From positions 128,860,121 to 128,924,120 of the forward strand of contig NC_091125.1 in the NCBI RefSeq assembly GCF_040183065.1: a stretch of DNA of 64,000 nucleotides. The letters run 5' to 3'. Source of the stretch: Periplaneta americana. Its lineage: Eukaryota; Arthropoda; Insecta; Blattodea; Blattidae. The position numbers and the translations under genes were made by a program. This document shows, piece by piece, positions 44,836 to 55,850 of this stretch (position 1 is the first letter of the stretch; each line of letters opens with the position of its first letter). The notes under the pieces were generated by a model. That model was not told the origin of the DNA. It worked only from the letters and a program-made list of their open reading frames with translations, and made no database searches.

Positions 44836-45344
44836 GTAAGTGTGCGTGCTGCATGCGTTCGTTTGTGCATGTGTGAATTTTCGCATGAATTGGGTCGTAC
44901 GTGCATTGAATATGGACATAAATCGTTCAATAGCATAATTTAGGACGAAGATCAATAATCAGTACAATCTGAAAGTGACTGGGTTAGTAGTATACACACA
45001 AGTTTTCCGGTATAAGTGTTTCAGCAGTGGATAAGTGGTAATAAAAATAAGAAGAAAAGTAAAGGCAATGAAAGTAACATTCGAATATCATATAATTTAT
45101 TATTGGCATCATATTGGTGTGTGAATCATTTCGACTATCAATCACTTTCTGCAAATAGCTCCAGACAAATTGGCAGACGGTAAGCCAAAAAATGTTGATA
45201 TCAGAACGTTAAAAATATTTCCGCAACGGTTATTACTATCCTGCAACGTTAGGGAACGTCTAGAGCGATCGCTTTCCACGCTGGTAACCGGGTTCGAGTC
45301 CCGAAGGATTAGTTCATTTATAGTATTCTACCAAAGGACAGGTC
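44836..45344. other. Intron 3, unassigned, with a tRNA-like piece
   Basis: 45275-45305 reads 'ttccacgctggtaaccgggt' and 'tcgagtcccgaag', a B-box match with a CGGG/CCCG stem; probably a SINE head remnant. Confidence 0.4.
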
Positions 45345-45695
45345 TTTCGCTTCAAACCCAGCATTCTCCAATCTTTCCTACTTTTCTCTTAGTCTCCGCA
45401 TAGATCCATATGTCTTAGTGTTGTCTGTTATCTGATATCTTTTTCTGCCTCAAACTTTTATTCCGTTCACCATTGCTTTCAGTTATTCCTTCAGTAGTTT
45501 CTTCTTAGCCAGCGACCCAGACAATTTATTTTTCTCTTTTTGATCAGTTTCAGGATTATTCTTTCTTCACTCACTATTTCTATCACAGTTTGATTTCATA
45601 TTCTATCTGTTCATTTCACATGCTCCATTCTTCTCTATATCCACATTTCAAATGCTTCTAGTCGCTTCTCTTCACTTCATCGTCATGTTCCGGAG
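45345..45695 (-). mobile_element. RTE-like LINE 3' fragment (family 2), copy 2
   Basis: Longest of the three copies. Minus strand pieces: 'gagaagcgactagaagcatt', 'aaaaggagaaaaataaattg' type KEKNKLSGSLAKK, decayed SDNRQH and ENRKDWRMLGLK-like end. Several frameshifts. Confidence 0.7.
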
Positions 45696-45903
45696 GATGC
45701 AATTTCTTAACTTACAAACATTTAGTATAAGCATCCCCTTCGGTAACATTGTCTTGAACACTGTTTGTCTGGACTATATCCAGTCTTATCATCACAGACG
45801 AGACTGTGTTCCGTTTTATTAACACAATCAATAAGAACGGTCTAGACGTCCATAAGGCGCTTAATACACACTTTTATTGAACAGCACGCGAAATATATCA
45901 GAA

Positions 45904-46131
45904 ATGCTTGGGAAAAGTGGCATAAGTCAGTTTCCACAAACATTTTTTATTAATTTATTGACAACTTATGGAATATCTGCTCGCTTGGGAAAAGAGACGT
46001 AAGTATTTCTCCCATTACAATAATTCATACAGAAGAAAATCAAATCGACATAAACCAGTGTGAAGACAGTTTTTTCCTTCTTTTGTAAAATTAACATTTT
46101 TGACTTGTGCCACTTTTCCCGAGCACTACAG
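45904..46131. mobile_element. Palindromic MITE P copy 3
   Basis: Lacks the outermost CTGCAG at the left. The right arm is partly replaced by unrelated sequence ('gaagacagttttttccttct', 46062-46110). About 228 bp. Confidence 0.85.
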
Positions 46132-46329
46132 TTATACACCTGGCTTACGGATGACGTCACAGGGATAGAGAATTGCTTTGTTTCATTTTGCCAAATTTGC
46201 TTGTCGTCGTCCTCTCTGTTCTCTGTCCTTTTGCTCATCCTCCTTCTCTTCATCCTCCTGAACATCGATTACATTTGAATTTCTTCCTTCATTTCAAGTA
46301 GGCCTACAGAATTGCTCCGCCCATATCGA

Positions 46330-46600
46330 GACACATCTTTAAAATAAAGACCGTGTCGCGCGTGGGGGTCCGCGGCGACTGGCGTCCGAGCTTGGGTGAA
46401 GTATAGCCTATCTTACGATTTCGATGTCCTGGCGCGCTGATTTCGGTGCCAAACGGAAGATCTCGTCCAGATCTGTCGATATTGTGAGAGCGACGTGAGA
46501 TTCGAACTCACGACCAGATTCCCGCAAGAGAGCAGGTCGCGCGTGAGTCGACACGGGCTCCACGGAGCACAGTTTTGTAAGGATGTGTGAGTTCGAAATT
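46330..46600 (-). mobile_element. tRNA-like SINE fragment (minus)
   Basis: On the minus strand 'cgtgagttcgaatctcacgt' gives a B box with a T-arm stem (CGTGA/TCACG), preceded by an A-box-poor head (gcgcgacctgctctcttgcg). The surrounding 46350-46450 is GC-richer. Confidence 0.5.
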
Positions 46601-46756
46601 TTGAGATATATACAAATGAAGGGACAGTGTATGGTACTAGTAGGGTGAAGTAGGAATCAAACATCCATAAACGACACAACATCATGCTACTTTTGGTAGT
46701 TGGAATAGCATTACAGCGCAATACCCATCGGGCCAAGGGCCGCTTCCACTTTGCAC

Positions 46757-46990
46757 GGCGGTCGACTCACAACTGCATTACGCATTACCTGTAACATCGC
46801 TCAATGCGATAACCATATCACACTGCCATCCCCGTAGTGATGTGACTACATACTCTTAATATGGACGCATGGCATGGCGGTCGACTCACAACTGAATTCA
46901 CATTGATTTCTGTACGTTGAGCATACCTACATCACACTACCATTTAGTGATGCGAGCATGTACTGTAGATGCCTTACGACATCTCGTGAT
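46757..46990. repeat. 119-bp imperfect tandem repeat, two copies
   Basis: GGCGGTCGACTCACAACTG occurs at 46757 and 46876. The units share 'catcacactaccatt'-like and 'gtgatgtgactac'-like parts. Divergence between copies is substantial. Confidence 0.75.
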
Positions 46991-47385
46991 ACCATAGCTT
47001 AACTTTGAAAAAAAAAAAGTGTTGCCATGACTTCTGTCCCAACCTTTGTAATACTGTAGGGCTGAAACAAGAGAAGAATTGTGTCAGCAGAGCTGAGCTC
47101 CCTGAGCTCAGACGCTGGGATATCTCTTCTAGACAAGAAAAGAAAAATAACTTTAATGAAGCGTTGTTGGGCATCGAAACAGCGATCACAACTTATGAAC
47201 AGAATAAGCAATTTCAGAATTCCAAATATGAACTTACGAGTACGTAGGCTACATGTCAACCCCGAAGAAAGACGAAATTTAATATAAGGCGATTGACACT
47301 AAAATAGTAAGAACAAAACACATAAAAATATGTAAGTCTATTTGGAGGGGAGCGAAAAGGGGTAGTGAACTCTCCAGTGATACTT

Positions 47386-47434
47386 GGTGGTGGTGGTGGT
47401 GGTGGTGGTGGTGGTGGTGGTGGTGGTGGTGGTG
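47386..47434. repeat. (GGT)16 microsatellite
   Basis: Uninterrupted GGT run, strand-asymmetric G/T composition. Confidence 0.95.
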
Positions 47435-47802
47435 ATTTTAAGCGTAGTTTAACTAGGAAATCAACTTCAGTGCGTTCATTCTTGTTACAAAAAAGTTAAT
47501 GGTACTACCGGTAGTTAAAAAGCGAAAAAAGAACACTGCGTATAGCATAGGCCTATACCTTATACGAGCAGTTAAAATGCTAGCAGAAATGATACATTAA
47601 AATATTTATGTTTGTTAACTTTTCTATTGCCAGTTACAGCGGCGCTTTGCCTTTTCGTATAAAAGAGTATACTGCATGTTTTAATGCAGCGTGTCTTAAC
47701 GATTGTGCACATTTAGACCAACATTTTTCTTTGTATAATAACTTAATATAAAATACAACTTGAATGTTGTGCAAAATATTTTATTTTATTTATTTTACTA
47801 AA
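47435..47802. other. Intron 3, unassigned
   Basis: Nothing recognised. Confidence 0.35.
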
Positions 47803-47943
47803 TATTAGAGTAGGAGGTGGGATATGTTGATAGAGTCTGGATTAATCTTGCTCAGGATAGGGACCGATGGCGGGCTTATGTGAGGGTGGCAATGAACCTC
47901 CGGGTTCCTTAAAAGCCAGTAAGTAAGTAAGTATTATTAGAGT
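47803..47943 (+). mobile_element. Very short RTE-like LINE 3' end (family 1)
   Basis: TATTAGAGT is duplicated at 47803-47811 and 47935-47943 around only 123 bp of 3' end: 'aatcttgctcaggataggga', 'atgaacctccgggttcctta', then AAGCCAGTAAGTAAGTAAG. A clear example of strong 5' truncation with a (GTAA)n tail. Confidence 0.9.
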
Positions 47944-48622
47944 TACAACAACTATTTCCAACACAAAATAAAAAGGCTCCTGGAATTTCAAACACAAATT
48001 TGTGTTACTGAAATGCATTAACGTAAAGCGTCATTCTTTTTTCTGGCATGGCAAGAATGAAGCCTGAACTGCATAGCTAAGACACTTGAATAAGTGATAG
48101 GCCTACATATGTACTTGAGAAGCACATCTTTGAAGCGCTCTTGTCCGCTGATTTATTTAATAAGTTGGTTCGTTGTGGCACTCTAGACTGCATGTTCTCG
48201 GAATCGATCTCGTTCCCCCTGCACGAGAAGGTCATTACCCTCAGGGAGGTACAGCTCGCCGTCTACATCAATTCGTATTGCGAGCAAAATTCTGTTTGCT
48301 AACTACGGAGTTCGCATATCTTGTGATGTCGATGTCTTTTATCCATCCGACATTTATTTCTGTAATTAAATTAGCTTATAGGCCCTACACGTTTCCTACT
48401 TTTACGATTAAAGCAATGAAGTTTTACTGGTCATATAAATGTATTTTTATACCATATTTAGATAAATTTCTTGAACAAGAGCATAACATATTTTGGTTGC
48501 ATTTTAGGAAGTTTTAATATAAACAATATTTAAATAATGAATAACCTCGAAATATAAATTAAAGTAAATTGTTCCTACAATTATATTTTTCCTAATATTG
48601 TTACACAAGCATTCAGCAATAG
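47944..48622. other. Intron 3, mostly unassigned
   Basis: 48405-48515 matches the dispersed repeat of 37220-37395. 48175-48300 is less AT-rich without a domain. Confidence 0.4.
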
Positions 48623-49213
48623 TACTGGGTGTTCAGTTCAAAATGTGTCATGGCTCGCTGTATGCCGTCATGTGGATAGCCGATGAGCCTAGAGAATTCA
48701 ATCTTCCTACACTTCCGCAGAGATATATAACCTAAGAGGCAGAGAAGTTGCCTAGCAAGTACGGCGTTCATTCTGAAGAGTACGTACCGATACGTACGGT
48801 AACGCCGGTAGTGGCAGGAATGTGAACTGTTTGGAAATACGTACTGTCGGGATATGAGGAGAGGGTTAAGACGATTACTTACGTATTTGTTTACATTAAC
48901 TTCGACGGTCAACATGGACACGGAGCATTTGATTTGTGTTGTGGAATGTTACCGTAAGCAACCGATGATAACAAATACCCTGCGTACGACTTGCCGGCGC
49001 AAAACACAGTTCGAAAGAGGTTATGGTAGCACACAGACCGTACAGACCGCCATCTGTTGCTACGACGTTCAAGTTATACCGTACACTTTCTCAAGTTCAG
49101 ATTGAAGAACGCCTTAAATAATAGGCAACTTCTATAACGTATAAGCTGAAACTCGCTTCAAATCGGTGACCCAACAGTGACGTCATGACACACTTTGAAA
49201 TGAACACCCAGTA
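48623..49213. mobile_element. Tc1/mariner-type MITE with TA duplication, 587 bp
   Basis: CTGGGTGTTCAGTTCAAAAT (48625) and, from the right end, CTGGGTGTTCATTTCAAAGT; both continue TGTGTCATG, about 28 bp. TA at both flanks. Inside are two inverted pieces ('acttccgcagagatatata' and others) but no transposase motif; the frames on both strands are not supported. Confidence 0.85.
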
Positions 49214-49381
49214 TATTGTAATGTAAGTGTTGAAAGGCACTCATTGCGCATCCGAGTGATTGGTTGCAACCTGAAGTTTATCGAGGGTTGCATATCACGC
49301 GAGGATCGCAATGAGCCTTTCAAGACATATTATGTTACATACTATTATTTTATACAACCATATCGTAATTTTTATATAACT

Positions 49382-50118
49382 TACAGTCTGATCCGTTTGG
49401 GTAGGGATAATATTAATTTATTATTATAAAGCTATTATGATAATAGGAAACATTTCTTGCTGATTATATTATGATTAAAAGATGGAAGTTTTCATATATG
49501 ACAATCAACAATGCATAATCTGAAAGGACAAATGAAAATCATAGATGGTTAAAATGGTTGCTACAAATCAACAGCGGACATAATGTGTTCTTTGGTATGC
49601 TAAATTTGAGAGTGTTAAAAGAGTTCAAAGGGAATTTCAACGTGAGTGTGGTGTGCGTAATGTATCTAAATACGATTCCATAATTTTGTGGTATTGAACA
49701 TTTGTAGGAACAGGTTCTGTGTTTAAAAAACATGCAGGAGGTCGCAGGCGAAAATCAGTACGAGAAACAGCTATCTCTTGGCTTGGTCCGCACACTCCCC
49801 AGATCTAACCCCTCCTGACTTCTTCGTGTAGGGTTTTGTTAAAGACATTGTCTATTCACAGAAACCGAGGAGCATTGATGATCTGCTAGTAAAAATTATT
49901 CAAGCTTTTCAACAAATCACCCCTCTTATATTACAACGGACATGGGCTGAATTGCATCACCGTTATGAGTTATGCAGGGTGCGCAATGGGGTCATGTTGA
50001 GTTCTGAGGAATCTCCCATGTTTCAGTGTTGTATGCACAAAGTTTCAACAAATAAAGTTCAGTACTAAATGTTTTACGGTGTTTTTATTTTATCCATACC
50101 CAAACGGATCACCCTGTA
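49382..50118 (+). mobile_element. Tc1/mariner-type element with transposase relic
   Basis: Terminal repeats CAGTCTGATCCGTTTGGGTA (49384) and, from the right end at 50116, CAGGGTGATCCGTTTGGGTA. TA duplications at 49382-49383 and 50117-50118. Plus strand frames: near 49560-49740 CVLWYAKFESVKRVQREFQR and VGTGSVFKKHAGGRRRKSVR (amino-terminal helix-turn-helix region), then a deletion to 49800 RSNPS/PDFFV-type sequence and GFVKDIVYSQKPRSIDDLLV, ITPLILQRTWAELHHRYELC. The central catalytic segment is missing. 733 bp against roughly 1.3 kb for a complete element. Confidence 0.85.
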
Positions 50119-50396
50119 CTTAGGCCGCTACTTGTCATGCTACCAACTGTACATAATACGCAAATCGTTAAGAGAAAAATGCACTATTGTAGGAATTCAC
50201 TCTTGAATTTATTACTGACTGTAGTGGCGTGTAAATGAGGTACTTATATTACAAGAAATGGACATTACGTAGTCTTACCTAGCTTTTAAATATAGGCTAC
50301 CTATTTGTGAAAATTAAGTTTTGAGAGTAAATTTGTAATTTCACATGAAATTAAAGTTTTTACAATAAATTAAGGTCGTCTATTGTATTTCTTTAA
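50119..50396. other. Intron 3, unassigned
   Basis: AT-rich, nothing recognised. Confidence 0.3.
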
Positions 50397-50492
50397 CATA
50401 TACATCCAAAGATAACCGAAAATAGGTCGAAACATGTTAACAAGGTACGTTAAAATTTAACACAAGAAAGTTCTTATCATACATATTCCGAT
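50397..50492 (+). mobile_element. Right-arm fragment of the hairpin retroelement
   Basis: 'aggtcgaaacatgtt' followed by 'aacaaggtacg' and 'aatttaacacaagaaagt' and 'tcatacatattccga' matches the right arms at 13719-13790 and 60487-60550. The left arm, loop and CTGANGA box are gone. Confidence 0.7.
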
Positions 50493-50576
50493 TTCTTTAA
50501 CGTTAATTTTGAAAATACGCCAGAGTGTCTCTAATTCCTAACATTTTGATCTCAAGAAGTTCACTGAGTTATAGAC

Positions 50577-50577
<1 letters not shown>

Positions 50578-50631
<54 letters not shown>

Positions 50632-50651
50632 CATTATTATTATTATTATTT
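50578..50651. repeat. (ATT)n microsatellite
   Basis: About 74 bp with one C interruption. Confidence 0.95.
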
Positions 50652-51270
50652 ACAGAAAATGAGATTAATTTTGATATACATATATTTACGAAACGTATAG
50701 TGTTTAGCTTGCTTCGATATTAATTCGTATACGTAGTTATCCTTAAACAGTTTTTTTTTTCTACGAACTGCGGCTTTTATCATTGTGATTAAAAACAGGT
50801 CTGTATTTGTAGAGAATATTTGTGTTCATTGTATATCTGTTGCTTTATCACTCCCGGATTGATACGGCAGCGCTATTGTGATTTCGCCGCGGCTCTGATG
50901 TGATATCAGACAGTAAACAATACGCGGTAAGCATTGTCTCTGCAGAGAATATCAGAGGAAGCACAAAAGGATTAACACGCAATGCAATATAAAGAACGAG
51001 CTCCTCTGTCTCCATCCCCGTCCCCGGTGTATCGTAAATCTTCAAGGACTGGAGCACTTTTCTCGTTCTGTACTCATCTTGTGGGTTTGAACACAAGTAA
51101 TGAATGAAATGTGCTGGTCATATAACCTACTATATTATAAGCCTATGCTTGCAAGGAAACCATCCCAGGTTATGGTGCTAGAATTGAATGAAAATGCATA
51201 TTTAAGCTAATTTCCATTCGCTAAGAAACGTGGCGATTGTAGTTCGTTTCGCTTCTTTCTTCTACGAAAC
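50652..51270. other. Intron 3, unassigned
   Basis: 50865-51060 is less AT-rich; its frame (50848-51096 minus) shows no domain. Confidence 0.35.
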
Positions 51271-51330
51271 CATACATACATACATACATACATACATACA
51301 TACATACATACATACATACATACATACATA
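51271..51330. repeat. (CATA)15 microsatellite, LINE tail
   Basis: Fifteen CATA units immediately downstream (on the minus strand) of the LINE end at 51331, therefore probably its expanded 3' tail. Confidence 0.9.
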
Positions 51331-51470
51331 AGTGTTCTGCCCATGAGCAAGTCTTTCACTGCAAACCCAGCATTAGCCAATCTTTTTTTTTCTGCCTTCC
51401 TCTTAGTCTCCGCATATATCCACATATCTTAATGTCCTCTATCATCTGATATCTTCTTAAGACTAATTGG
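51331..51470 (-). mobile_element. RTE-like LINE 3' end (family 2), copy 3
   Basis: The minus strand reads ISDDRGH-like, then MWIYAETKRKAEKKRLANAG FAVKDLLMGRT-type sequence, matching the end of copies 1 and 2, followed by the (TATG)n tail. Confidence 0.75.
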
Positions 51471-51837
51471 AATTTCCCGGTCTCTGATCAGGTCAAAAAC
51501 CATGATAGAACTGATATTTTCACCTTGCTGTGAATTTCGGTGAAGTCCAGAGGGCCCAATTAGTCAAATCCACTCTCTTCACCTCCACGCTATGACCCCC
51601 TGGGAGCTTTTAAGATGCGAAAGAGAAAGTGGTGTGCGGAAAGCAACGGGAAACTACCGCATTTATCCTTCCCAAGAAAAACTACAAACATGACATGATG
51701 AGTCTTTCCACGGTAAAAGATTCCTGACTACGAAATATTTTGACTTGAAAATCGATGCTACTTATGGTACTTCTTGCGCGCACTCGGATCCTCACAATTC
51801 CGCGAATTCGTATCACAGCTCTAGCATTAATGCTCTA
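51471..51837. other. Intron 3, unassigned
   Basis: 51480-51720 is less AT-rich (gtgaagtccagagggcccaa, gcaacgggaaactaccgcat) and resembles a dispersed repeat, not identified. Confidence 0.35.
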
Positions 51838-52024
51838 GTCCAGTGGTCGTCAGCACTCGCTGAAATGGGTAAAGAGTAAGCGGAGCCGTCCCGTGTGCTC
51901 CGTCGTGCATCAGAAAGAAGTAGAGAGCATACCCGCTAGCAGCTACGTATGCACCAAAGTGCAGTGTGTTCTCCGCGGGTAAGAGACACTAGCCTCAGGG
52001 TGCTTTGTGCTGATGACCGCTACT
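51838..52024. mobile_element. hAT-type MITE
   Basis: CCAGTGGTCGTCAGCAC at the left and, from the right, CCAGTAGCGGTCATCAGCAC. About 187 bp, GC-rich inside. Flanks CTCTAGT and GTCTATT do not give a convincing 8-bp duplication. Confidence 0.65.
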
Positions 52025-52984
52025 GGTCTATTTTCTTTTTCTCTTCACTCTTGCTGAAATATAAATTAAATTTTAATTTAAATATGTATTCACTTTATGA
52101 CTCACCTTAAATATGATAGTGTGGATTCGAAATGAAGTGGTCGGAACAAAGAGCCATTAAACAGTACAAATATTTGTATAGACTGGGTTTTCTGTCACAC
52201 ACAGGCACGCACGCACGCACACACACATACACACATACACACACACTGTTTCCAACATGCAACATTGTTGCAAGAACGTTATCAAACTTTCTTACATGTT
52301 TCTCTGTCACATATCCACACCTCTGCCAGGCGTAGGCCTATATTAGCATGTCTTTGAGGACATGTGAATGAAACTGGTGAAACACAACGAAATGTAATGT
52401 CATGTCATGAAGCCCCTATCGTGGGAATGTGTCTGGAATGTTTTCACAGATAATGTTATGTCTGAAGTATTCTTCTAGCCTTCGAATTACAATTTTATAT
52501 TGCCTAAAAAACACACATCCAAGGGTTGCACAAATCTTGTAGTTTTTGGAGGGATAATTTGCGTTTTAATTGTATTAACCACGTAAAACATTGTTTACTT
52601 CTTCATCAGTAAATATACAGTAGTGTCATCTGACCACTCCAGAAATCCTGTAGTAGTAGTGTGTGTCTTTCTTAACTTCTGGGAGAAATATATCTCTTAA
52701 CCATCTACTCACATAATTTTTTGTCAGTTTATCGAAACTACTTGAATCGACCACGACATTAAATGGCTTATCTCTGTCTACACGTTGTTTTACTTTAGGT
52801 CCAAATTCTCCTTTCGATTCTTGAAAGTATATGTACAGTCGTCTTCCTAAACTTCCAAGTGCATACCGTACCTATGGATTTGGATAGTGTACGGATGAGT
52901 GACATGCCATAGATTGCACTACTACTGCATTAATGTGAGTTGAGAGAAAAAAAATGACCAGAGTATTAATGCGAAAGCTGTGAT
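52025..52984. other. Intron 3, unassigned, with a CA-rich tract
   Basis: 52198-52247 is a CACG/CACA/CATA-rich simple repeat. Nothing else recognised. Confidence 0.45.
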
Positions 52985-53540
52985 ATGGTGTCGCGGAAAT
53001 GTATGATAATCCGAGTACGCACAAGAAGCGGTATAAGTAGCAACTATTTTCAAGTCAATAAGAAACTGAACCGCAAACTAAAGCTGGAGGTGCTGCAATC
53101 CTGTATCCTCCCAACCTTACTTTACGGCTGTCAGACCTGGAAACTGACCGTGAACCATAAGACACAGATTCAGATCTGCCAGCGCAAAATGGAGAGGAAA
53201 ATCCTAGGACCCTCTCTCAGAGACAAGATTTCCAACACCAGACTCAAGCAGATGACAAACACCAGAGACATGGCACACCAAGGGGAGCGCCTGAAATGGA
53301 AATGGGGAGGCCACGTGTCGAGACTTCAAGGCTGCAGATGGGCGCATATTTCCACCACGTGGGACCCACGCATCGGGAGGCGAAACCGAGGAAGACCTGG
53401 GACCAGATGGGCGGACTTCTTCAAGAGCCTAGCTGGACCCCTGTGGTCCAGAACAGCCAAGAACCGAGAAGAATGGAGATCGCTACAGTTTGCAAGTATC
53501 GAGTGAGAGTGCAAGTGTACACACACGAACGATGAACAAA
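52985..53540 (+). mobile_element. RTE-like LINE 3' fragment (family 3)
   Basis: One open 173-residue frame: KLKLEVLQSCILPTLLYGCQ, TWKLTVNHKTQIQICQRKME, RKILGPSLRDKI, RLKWKWGGHVSRL, GRPGTRWADFF. It is the post-RT carboxy-terminal region of a LINE, from a different family than the two others here. The frame is open to its stop at 53504, but the RT core is missing. Confidence 0.85.
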
Positions 53541-53648
53541 ACTTATATAGAACAGAACCTACCGTCATGCGGATTAGCTCACCGCATGATCTCTAAAGAG
53601 CTCCCCTGTTTAGGAGGCCATAGCCCTTCACGGGAAATCCAAAGGCTA
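53541..53648. repeat. Possible LINE 3' UTR
   Basis: 'ccgcatgatctctaaagagctcccctgttt' type sequence downstream of the LINE frame, before the ATTC array, likely the same insertion. Confidence 0.35.
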
Positions 53649-53698
53649 TTTCATTCATTCATTCATTCATTCATTCATTCATTCATTCATTCATTCAT
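53649..53698. repeat. (ATTC)12 microsatellite
   Basis: Uninterrupted tetranucleotide run. Confidence 0.95.
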
Positions 53699-54340
53699 AT
53701 TTCGTAAACGAGGAAAAATCGAAACGAACGACCATCACCACGTTTCTTAACGAACGAAAATTAACTTAAATATGCATCTTCGTTAAATTTCAAGCACCGT
53801 GACTTGGAACGGTTCCCTTGTTAGTAAGATAAAGGTCGACCAGCTCTCATAACAACATAGGAAGAACACAAAGAAGGGTCGCTCATGGGAAAGAGATAGT
53901 TTCCGCATTTCTGCAAAAATTTAACCGGAACCTGCTTGTGGTTCAGCTTTATACTTTATCATCTGAGCCATGGCAAAGGACCGGTCATGTTTCTGACGTA
54001 AATACGTATTTCCCCGCAAAGAGTTGGCTATGGGCACTCGTTTCAGGTTCTGTGGTGAAACAAATGACAGAGTTTCAAATGCTTACTACGAGCCACAGCC
54101 GAATGCTAATCTTATAGTAGCTAGGCCATGAACCAATGTAACGTCCAATGACGCCACCTTCCCTCGCTACTGTATGAGGGCGTCCAAGTTGAGTAAGCAT
54201 AATTTACACGATGCTGCTTTTACTCACTTTGAACAAGCTTCTTTCCATCTTGAATCTTGCGTACACTACTTTTAACACTTAAATATAAATTATTGATTAA
54301 ATTGCAAACTTACTAGTGTTAATTATATAAGCACTTGTGG
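53699..54340. other. Intron 3, unassigned
   Basis: Nothing recognised. Confidence 0.35.
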
Positions 54341-54373
54341 CTTACGGCTGTGTATACTGTACACCATCATCAG
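54341..54373 (-). ncRNA. Degenerate hammerhead-like motif 3' of Penelope ORF
   Basis: Minus strand CTGATGA, then T, a GTGTA-CAGTA-TACAC hairpin, and GCCGTAAG. The CUGAUGA box is complete and a stem II is possible, but the GAAA box reads GTAA, so self-cleavage is doubtful in this copy. Confidence 0.4.
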
Positions 54374-55078
54374 AGTCTACTAGATCTCGGGGTCATCTCG
54401 ACATCGCTGCTGTTTGTAGGGGTGCGTTTGCGTGTTGAAAAGTGGAGTCAAATAGTGTGTGTTCTGAAATTGATCTGTGTGTTGAGAATTTGATTAGGGT
54501 GTTTTAGTGTGTCTGTATTATTTCGTATTGTTCTAGTGTGTTGAGTTTTTGGTTTTTGGGTTGTATGTGTAGGATTTCCATGTCTGTATTTATGTTATTG
54601 TATGTATGGTTAGCATTAGTTATGTGTTCGGCATATGTAGATGTATTGTGTCCTCTGGTTATTGCTTTAATGTGTTCTTTGTAGCATGTTTGGAATGATC
54701 TGCCTGTCTGTCCAATGTAGAGCTTGTGGCAAATATTACATGCGAGTTTGTATACACCTGTGTGATTGTATTTATTTGTTTGTGTTATTTGTGTGTTGAG
54801 ATGTCTTTGTAGTGTGTTTTCTGTTCTGTATACTATGTTGTATTTCTGCTTTCTGAATGAAGATGCGATCTTATGTGTGCTTTTGTTTTCGTATGTTAGT
54901 GTGATGTATTTCTTGTGTTCTTGTGTTTGTGTTGTGTTTTGTGTGTTTTTGTGTTTGTTAAGTTTTTGTTTTGTCTTCTTTATGATGTCTATTATGTTTG
55001 GATTGTAACCATTCTCATGTGCTATGTATTTGATTGTATTCACTTCTTCATTGTAGTCTTCTGGTACAATGTACGGCC
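54341..55078 (-). mobile_element. Penelope-like element fragment with GIY-YIG endonuclease
   Basis: The minus strand encodes about 190 residues without a stop: YNEEVNTIKYIAHENGYNPN (end of the RT thumb region), a lysine/threonine-rich linker, then the GIY-YIG nuclease: GVYKLACNICHKLYIGQTGR with the catalytic R, SFQTCYKEHIKA, and TYAEHITNANHTY. The Cys pair in ACNIC is typical of the Penelope GIY-YIG domain. The frame enters from 55078 after a TAG or truncation point, so the reverse transcriptase core is lost. It ends at 54504. About 130 bp after the stop, CTGATGATGGTGTACAGTAT gives a hammerhead-like start followed by CCGTAAGC in place of GAAAC. Confidence 0.88.
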
Positions 55079-55238
55079 CCTAGTGATAACAATTCAGTAA
55101 AAATCTATGGTCACAAATAACTGGCGATGGCAATTAAAATCATGTCTGTTCTGGCCAATAGATCGACAGAATTTTACTGTAAATCTTAAGAGAAATGAAG
55201 GAGTCGCTGGTGTATAGTGTACTATAATAGTACATTAT
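55079..55238. other. Intron 3, unassigned
   Basis: Short AT-rich stretch. Confidence 0.3.
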
Positions 55239-55360
55239 GCAACGAGCCTATAATGATAGTAATTAAGACGCGAGTATATGTTTGTTTATGAAACGAGCGC
55301 AAGCGAGTTTCATAATTTTCATACGAGCGTCTTGATTACCATTATAGGCAAGTTTCATAC
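55239..55360. repeat. Imperfect palindrome
   Basis: 'gagcctataatgatagtaat' with 'taagacgcgag' on the left mirrors 'ctcgtatg'-side 'gagcgtcttgattaccatta' with 'taggc' on the right, around 'acgagcgcaagcgagt'. Possibly a MITE or the edge of the neighbouring element. Confidence 0.55.
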
Positions 55361-55365
55361 GACTT

Positions 55366-55850
55366 TTTATGCTCGACCATATTTCTAACTTGAAATTATT
55401 CAGAAGTATTCATTTTATTCGTATCTAACTGAAGGGTGGAAGTGACCTTGTGCATCGCTCGTAAATTGTGAGATGTGCGCAGACGCGAAAGTATTGATTT
55501 TTTCCGAGGAACAATAATGTCATTGACCTTGTTATAATCTACAGAATAACATGAACTAATTTTTATATAATCTGGAAATTGATTTAGAATTGAAAAACGA
55601 GATGACAAATTGAATTTATTTGAATATTATTTACAATTAACGCTAATTATTATAATAACAGAACATAACCTTCTGCGACAGTATTGGATTTCAATCCTTC
55701 GTGACGTTTCCCTCGTTGTCTTTCGATTGCATATCCGAGAATAATCGAAAACCTGAACTTTAATAAATAGGTGTACTTTAATGACATGCATTAAAGGACT
55801 GCTACCAGGTGTAGCTATAATTACTACATTTCGGCATGGTCGAGCATAAA
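55366..55850. mobile_element. MITE with TTTATGCTCGACCAT termini
   Basis: Perfect 15-bp terminal inverted repeats (55366-55380, 55836-55850), 485 bp, non-coding. The frames inside show no domain. Target duplication not seen. Confidence 0.65.

Noticed and set aside
48613-49105. Frames of 102 and 83 residues.
   Set aside because: They lie within a MITE bounded by TA duplications and show no domain.
54504-55043. GIY-YIG protein as a DNA-repair or UvrC-type host gene.
   Set aside because: The upstream RT thumb-like segment and the ACNIC cysteine pair fit a Penelope-like element instead.
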